Assembly: GCA_947630525.1 (NCBI GenBank)
Contig: CANRHW010000056.1
Span: forward strand, 1-8,937
DNA length: 8,937 bases
Origin: an uncultured Clostridia bacterium
GTDB taxonomy: Bacteria > Bacillota > Clostridia > UMGS1883
Direction of reading: 5' to 3'
A program made the position numbers and the translations under genes. Shown here piece after piece: positions 6,079 through 8,937 of this stretch; position 1 is the first letter of the stretch; the number at the start of each line of letters is the position of its first letter. Under the pieces are notes generated by a model. That model was not told the origin of the DNA. It saw nothing but the letters and a program-made list of their open reading frames with translations, and ran no database searches.

Positions 6079-6768
6079 ATGTCTCCGGAGATACAGGCCG
6101 TTCCCGGCGCTGAAAAAATCGGGAACAGGGCCATTTTGACAGAGGAAGATGTTAGGGCGGGCTGGTTTTATCTGTTTGTAAAACGCCTGTTTGATATATT
6201 TTTTTCGTTCTTGGCGCTGGCCGTACTTATCGTGCCTTTCGCGATTATATCCCTGATAATATTCATAGACGACCCCCACGGCGGCCCTTTTTATTCTCAG
6301 GAAAGGGTCGGCAAGGATGGTCGTACGTTCAAGTTTTGGAAATTTCGGTCAATGGTGGTCAACGCCGACGACCTTCGGGAACAACTGGAGTGCCGCAATG
6401 AAAAGGACGGCCCCGTGTTCAAGATAAAAGACGATCCGCGCATTACCAGGTTTGGCCGTATTCTTCGCAAATGCTCTATTGATGAAATGCCGCAGTTCTG
6501 GAATGTGCTGAAAGGTGATATGAGCATAGTGGGGCCGCGTCCGGCGCTGCCCAATGAAGTGGAGACATATGACGCTTACCAGCGTCAGCGGCTGCTGATC
6601 ACGCCCGGGCTGACCTGTTATTGGCAGGTAAGCAAATGCCGTGACGATATCTCGTTTGACGAGTGGGTCGATATGGATCTCGCTTACATACGGGAGCGCA
6701 GCTTTTGGGTGGATTTTAAGCTGATGCTTCGTACTGTGGCCGTTGTGTTGAGCGGCCAAGGAAACTAG
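6079..6768 (+). CDS. Monotopic phosphoglycosyl transferase (bacterial sugar transferase)
   Basis: Membrane enzyme of the small monotopic PGT family (PglC/WcaJ-like). It moves a sugar-1-phosphate from a UDP-sugar to undecaprenyl phosphate, the first membrane step of a surface glycan. The 229 residues hold a soluble N-terminus, one hydrophobic re-entrant helix (about 36-63, following KRLFD), the basic segment ERVGKDGRTFKFWKFRSM (75-92), the catalytic Asp-Glu pair in SIDEMPQFWNVLKGDMSIVG (D135, E136), and the family motif GPRPALP (152-158). All core motifs are intact. It lacks the large multi-helix N-terminal region of WcaJ/WbaP proteins. The sugar cannot be predicted. It starts at ATG 6079, 8 bases after GAGGAGG. 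No other glycan-synthesis gene lies beside it on this strand. A MITE-like element begins at the last base of its TAG stop. Confidence 0.93.
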   Translation: MSPEIQAVPGAEKIGNRAILTEEDVRAGWFYLFVKRLFDIFFSFLALAVLIVPFAIISLIIFIDDPHGGPFYSQERVGKDGRTFKFWKFRSMVVNADDLREQLECRNEKDGPVFKIKDDPRITRFGRILRKCSIDEMPQFWNVLKGDMSIVGPRPALPNEVETYDAYQRQRLLITPGLTCYWQVSKCRDDISFDEWVDMDLAYIRERSFWVDFKLMLRTVAVVLSGQGN

Positions 6769-6868
6769 GGCTGTAAAAAAATGGCGCAGATTGTTCAAGG
6801 GCCTGAAGTCTTTATTTAAGGCAAATTTGAGTTCTTTATAATCAATCAATAAAAAAATATATAATGTA

Positions 6869-6896
6869 GAAAATTCGCCCTTACGAGCGAATTTTC
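6869..6896. terminator. Probable terminator hairpin downstream of the transferase gene
   Basis: GAAAATTCGC (6869-6878) pairs perfectly with GCGAATTTTC (6887-6896) around an 8-nt loop, followed by TTAATTTTAT. On the other strand the hairpin is followed by a weaker A/T-rich run, so it may stop transcription from both converging genes. It lies inside the left arm of the MITE-like element. Confidence 0.6.
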
Positions 6897-6931
6897 TTAA
6901 TTTTATGCCCTTGAACTACGAACGAAAATCA

Positions 6932-6964
6932 CCCTCGGCGTACCTGTGTACGCCGTCGGGAGGG
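6932..6964. other. GC-rich hairpin inside the right arm of the MITE-like element
   Basis: GGCGTAC (6937-6943) pairs with GTACGCC (6948-6954) around loop CTGT. It is extended by CCCTC (6932-6936) with GAGGG (6960-6964) across a short bulge. Confidence 0.65.
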
Positions 6965-7080
6965 CTTTCTCGGCGTCGGGCTTCGCCTTCCGCCTGCGAG
7001 AGCTGATTTTCGTTTGTTCTGCGCGATTTTTTTTGACAGCCCCAGTGCCCCCAGGTTACACAGTGAGTTTTTCTATGTTC

Positions 7081-7096
7081 CGGGGCGCGTGCCCCG
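7081..7096. other. Short GC hairpin downstream of the deacetylase gene
   Basis: CGGGGC (7081-7086) pairs with GCCCCG (7091-7096) around GCGT. It lies 21 bases past the stop of the minus-strand gene. On that strand the T run precedes the hairpin instead of following it, so it is not a canonical intrinsic terminator, though it could stabilise the mRNA 3' end. Confidence 0.4.
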
Positions 7097-7117
7097 AAAA
7101 ATCCCCGCCGCACGGTA

Positions 7118-8929
7118 TTACTGATTTTGTATATATCCGAACATTTCATCCGCCGTAACGGGCGAGGTCCAACCGAAACGCCCCATATCGAACAGGCACT
7201 GGGGCAGCCCCTTTACAAGCTCGTTGGTTTTCATTTCGGTGGTGAGCGTGGAATATATGCCTTCTTCCGCAAGCACCGCCTCGCCCAGCTCGTCGGTAAA
7301 GCCGTAGGGCAGGGCAAGGACCTCCGGCGCGGTTCCCGCCTGAGACAGCAGCTCTTTCATATGCTCCGCGTCGGAGCGGATAAACTCTATGTAAGCTTCC
7401 TCCGTCTCACCTTCGCGGCGCGTCAATCCACGGCGTATGGGCTCGGGGTCGCGGCCCTCCACCTGGTGCAGGTCGTAGCCGTGGCTCTGTATGGATATCA
7501 GGCCCGAGGCATCCATTTCGGCGGCCTGCTCCATTGTGAAATGCGGAATCATGGCTTCGCCGGTGTCCTTGTAGGTGTCTTTGCCGGCGGAAACGCCGAT
7601 GACAAATATGGTGGCTTTCATGCCGAGCTCTTTAAGTATGGGATAGGCTATATTGTAATTGCTGGCATAGCCGTCGTCAAAGGTTATGGCTACGGGCTTT
7701 TCCGGCAGTTCGGTGCCATACAGCACGTAATCGCGCATTTCTTCGAAGCTTACGGCGGTGTAGCCCGCCTCTTGAAGGGCGGTCATATGCCGGCGGAACC
7801 AAGGGCCGTTCATCTCGCCGTCCGCGTCGCCGTCCGCAATGTCGTGATAAAGCAGCACCGGCACCCTTGTTGTGTGGGGCTCGGGTTCGATGACCCTGCC
7901 GCCGGGCCAGGGGTCGCCGCGGGCAACTCTTATGCCGAAATCGGAGGGTATGTAAATATCGCCGCCGCCGGAAATGCGGGCCAGCATCATGCGGCACACG
8001 TCTCGCCGGGGACAGGCGCCCGAGGTGAAGTAGCGGGCGTCAGCGCTCAAAGAGCTTAGGGAAAAATCCCAGTACTCCCCGGCGGCGCCAAGGGCGGTGT
8101 AAAAGGCTTCAAGCTGTTCGCGGGGGAAACAGTCCATGTACGCCGAATACTGAGGCGAGGCTATAACGGTGAGCCGGGCGCCTTTTTCCGCGCACATATC
8201 CCGCACGGCGGCGACTGCGCCGGCCGCTTTGGCAATGCGGGGCAAATTATAACTCGTGCCGGAATAGGAGGCAAAGCTCGGGTGAGCCTTTAAATAGCCG
8301 TCAATATCCGATATGCCGCCGGGAGCGGTCAGGCTGCCGTTTGCTCCGGTGGCGGGGTCTATGGTATCCGTGGGCTTTTGCAGGTATGTATCCCGCCGCA
8401 GGGCGGTGAGCTTTTCCGTGGCACAGCGGGGCGGAGCGAACAGGTATCGGCACCAGTATTCCGCCGCGCTTACGCCGTCGGCCTTGCAGGGCATAAAGCC
8501 GCCCTCGCCGCCCTCGGCCGCCATTCCCGGCGTAACGCAGAGTACGATGTTTTTCGCCCCGTATTTATCCAAAACATAGCGGCAGAGGTCGGCCGTCCTT
8601 TCCATGTCGGCTCCGGGCGCCGACATATTGTAAAAGTCCGCGCCGAACAAGGCGTTCAGCTCCTCGGTGGGGAAGGCCGCCGCGTCGCCGCCGCCAAATA
8701 TGTATGAATTATACTCCCCCTCGTGCATGGCCAGATAGGTGAGCTTGGCGGCGGGGGGATTGTTAGTTTCGTTATAGGACCACCAGTTGAGCACCCTGTC
8801 GCCAAAGACCCCGAATGGGTCCACAATTATATTGTAGGCCGCCAGCAGCAGCGCCAGCATAAGCAGCCCCGCCAGCGCAAGGCCCGCCCGGCGCGGCCAC
8901 TTGCGGCCGGATTTTTTGGATTTGTCCAT
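7118..8929 (-). CDS. Membrane-anchored SGNH-like (degenerate) and polysaccharide deacetylase fusion
   Basis: Predicted extracytoplasmic protein of 603 residues. A basic N-terminus and one membrane helix (about 14-33) anchor it. Residues about 34-335 resemble the DltD/AlgX-type SGNH-hydrolase proteins of surface acylation systems: the layout NIIVDPFGVF, YNSYIFGGGDAAAF, FYNMSAPGADMERT and a late FGIRV. The place where relatives carry GSSR reads GGGD (79-82), and the late Asp-x-x-His region reads FTSGACPRR (301-309), so the catalytic triad appears lost. Residues about 354-565 are a NodB/CE4 deacetylase: VPVLLYHDI, metal-binding ITFDDGY (D418, D419), SHGYDLH (H483, H488) and ALPYGF (539-544). This resembles the PgaB/IcaB type, which removes N-acetyl groups from surface polysaccharides. 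The substrate is unknown. It converges on the transferase gene. The start is provisional: the eight bases visible upstream (TGAACCTC) lack a ribosome binding site. Confidence 0.88.
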   Translation of the reverse strand: MDKSKKSGRKWPRRAGLALAGLLMLALLLAAYNIIVDPFGVFGDRVLNWWSYNETNNPPAAKLTYLAMHEGEYNSYIFGGGDAAAFPTEELNALFGADFYNMSAPGADMERTADLCRYVLDKYGAKNIVLCVTPGMAAEGGEGGFMPCKADGVSAAEYWCRYLFAPPRCATEKLTALRRDTYLQKPTDTIDPATGANGSLTAPGGISDIDGYLKAHPSFASYSGTSYNLPRIAKAAGAVAAVRDMCAEKGARLTVIASPQYSAYMDCFPREQLEAFYTALGAAGEYWDFSLSSLSADARYFTSGACPRRDVCRMMLARISGGGDIYIPSDFGIRVARGDPWPGGRVIEPEPHTTRVPVLLYHDIADGDADGEMNGPWFRRHMTALQEAGYTAVSFEEMRDYVLYGTELPEKPVAITFDDGYASNYNIAYPILKELGMKATIFVIGVSAGKDTYKDTGEAMIPHFTMEQAAEMDASGLISIQSHGYDLHQVEGRDPEPIRRGLTRREGETEEAYIEFIRSDAEHMKELLSQAGTAPEVLALPYGFTDELGEAVLAEEGIYSTLTTEMKTNELVKGLPQCLFDMGRFGWTSPVTADEMFGYIQNQ

Positions 8930-8937
8930 GAGGTTCA

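Larger units (their letters stand above)
6768..7042. mobile_element. Putative MITE-like element, 275 bp, non-coding
   Basis: Left end 6768-6790 (GGGCTGT, A7, T, GGCGCAGA) is matched in inverted orientation by right end 7018-7042 (TCTGCGC, G, A, T8, G, ACAGCCC). These are terminal inverted repeats of about 24 bp with one mismatch and two single-base indels. Inside are two arms. One pairs GTTCAAGGGC (6793-6802) with GCCCTTGAAC (6907-6916). The other pairs 6918-6931 with 7004-7017, 14 bp with one G-T pair. No transposase and no obvious target-site duplication is visible. A structured RNA with a closing helix and two arms is the alternative reading. Confidence 0.6.

Noticed and set aside
6814..6842. 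Promoter suggested by TATAAT at 6837-6842 inside the MITE-like element
   Set aside because: There is no recognisable -35 box at 16-18 bp and no downstream gene to serve; chance in A/T-rich DNA explains it.
7071..7117. Canonical intrinsic terminator of the minus-strand deacetylase gene
   Set aside because: The GC hairpin at 7081-7096 is not followed by a T run on the minus strand; the T run lies before it.
6946..7158. Small plus-strand open frame after the transferase gene
   Set aside because: It begins inside a hairpin of the MITE-like element, has no ribosome binding site, resembles no known protein, and overlaps the end of the deacetylase gene.

Overview
The window looks like a G+C-rich member of the Bacillota, most likely class Clostridia and perhaps the Oscillospirales. 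This placement is an inference. It rests on a tRNA with encoded CCA, strong AGGAGG-type ribosome binding sites, TTGACA/TATAAT promoters, a GatCAB amidotransferase operon and hairpin-rich intergenic repeats. No taxonomic marker gene is present.

Layout, left to right. (1) Positions 1-77 hold the 3' part of a tRNA-Leu(UAG), followed at once by a strong intrinsic terminator (82-118). (2) Positions 119-817 hold no gene. They are a mosaic repeat array: a 238-bp unit made of two modules (A and B), present twice exactly and once diverged and truncated, with several hairpins per unit. (3) A sigma-A-type promoter (845-874) drives a tight three-gene operon, aspS-gatC fusion > gatA > gatB (917-5910). It encodes an aspartyl-tRNA synthetase fused in frame to amidotransferase subunit GatC, followed by GatA and GatB. 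Together these give the indirect route to Asn-tRNA(Asn) and/or Gln-tRNA(Gln): mischarging by a synthetase, then amidation on the tRNA. Here the synthetase is covalently tethered to the amidotransferase. (4) A 168-bp spacer carries a G10 tract, an excellent promoter and a perfect palindrome overlapping that promoter. It leads to a monotopic phosphoglycosyl transferase gene (6079-6768). (5) Positions 6768-7042 look like a non-autonomous, MITE-like element: about 24-bp terminal inverted repeats begin at the last base of the transferase stop codon and enclose two large hairpin arms. (6) On the minus strand, converging on the transferase, is a 603-residue membrane-anchored protein (7118-8929). It has an SGNH-hydrolase-like domain that appears to lack its catalytic residues, fused to an intact-looking NodB-type polysaccharide deacetylase.

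The left half is therefore translation (tRNA-Leu, AspRS, GatCAB). The right half is cell-surface polysaccharide: lipid-linked sugar initiation and extracytoplasmic deacetylation. The points most worth a second look are the AspRS-GatC fusion, the tandem hairpin array with compensatory base changes, the MITE-like element, the palindrome and G tract at the transferase promoter, and the degenerate SGNH-deacetylase fusion.
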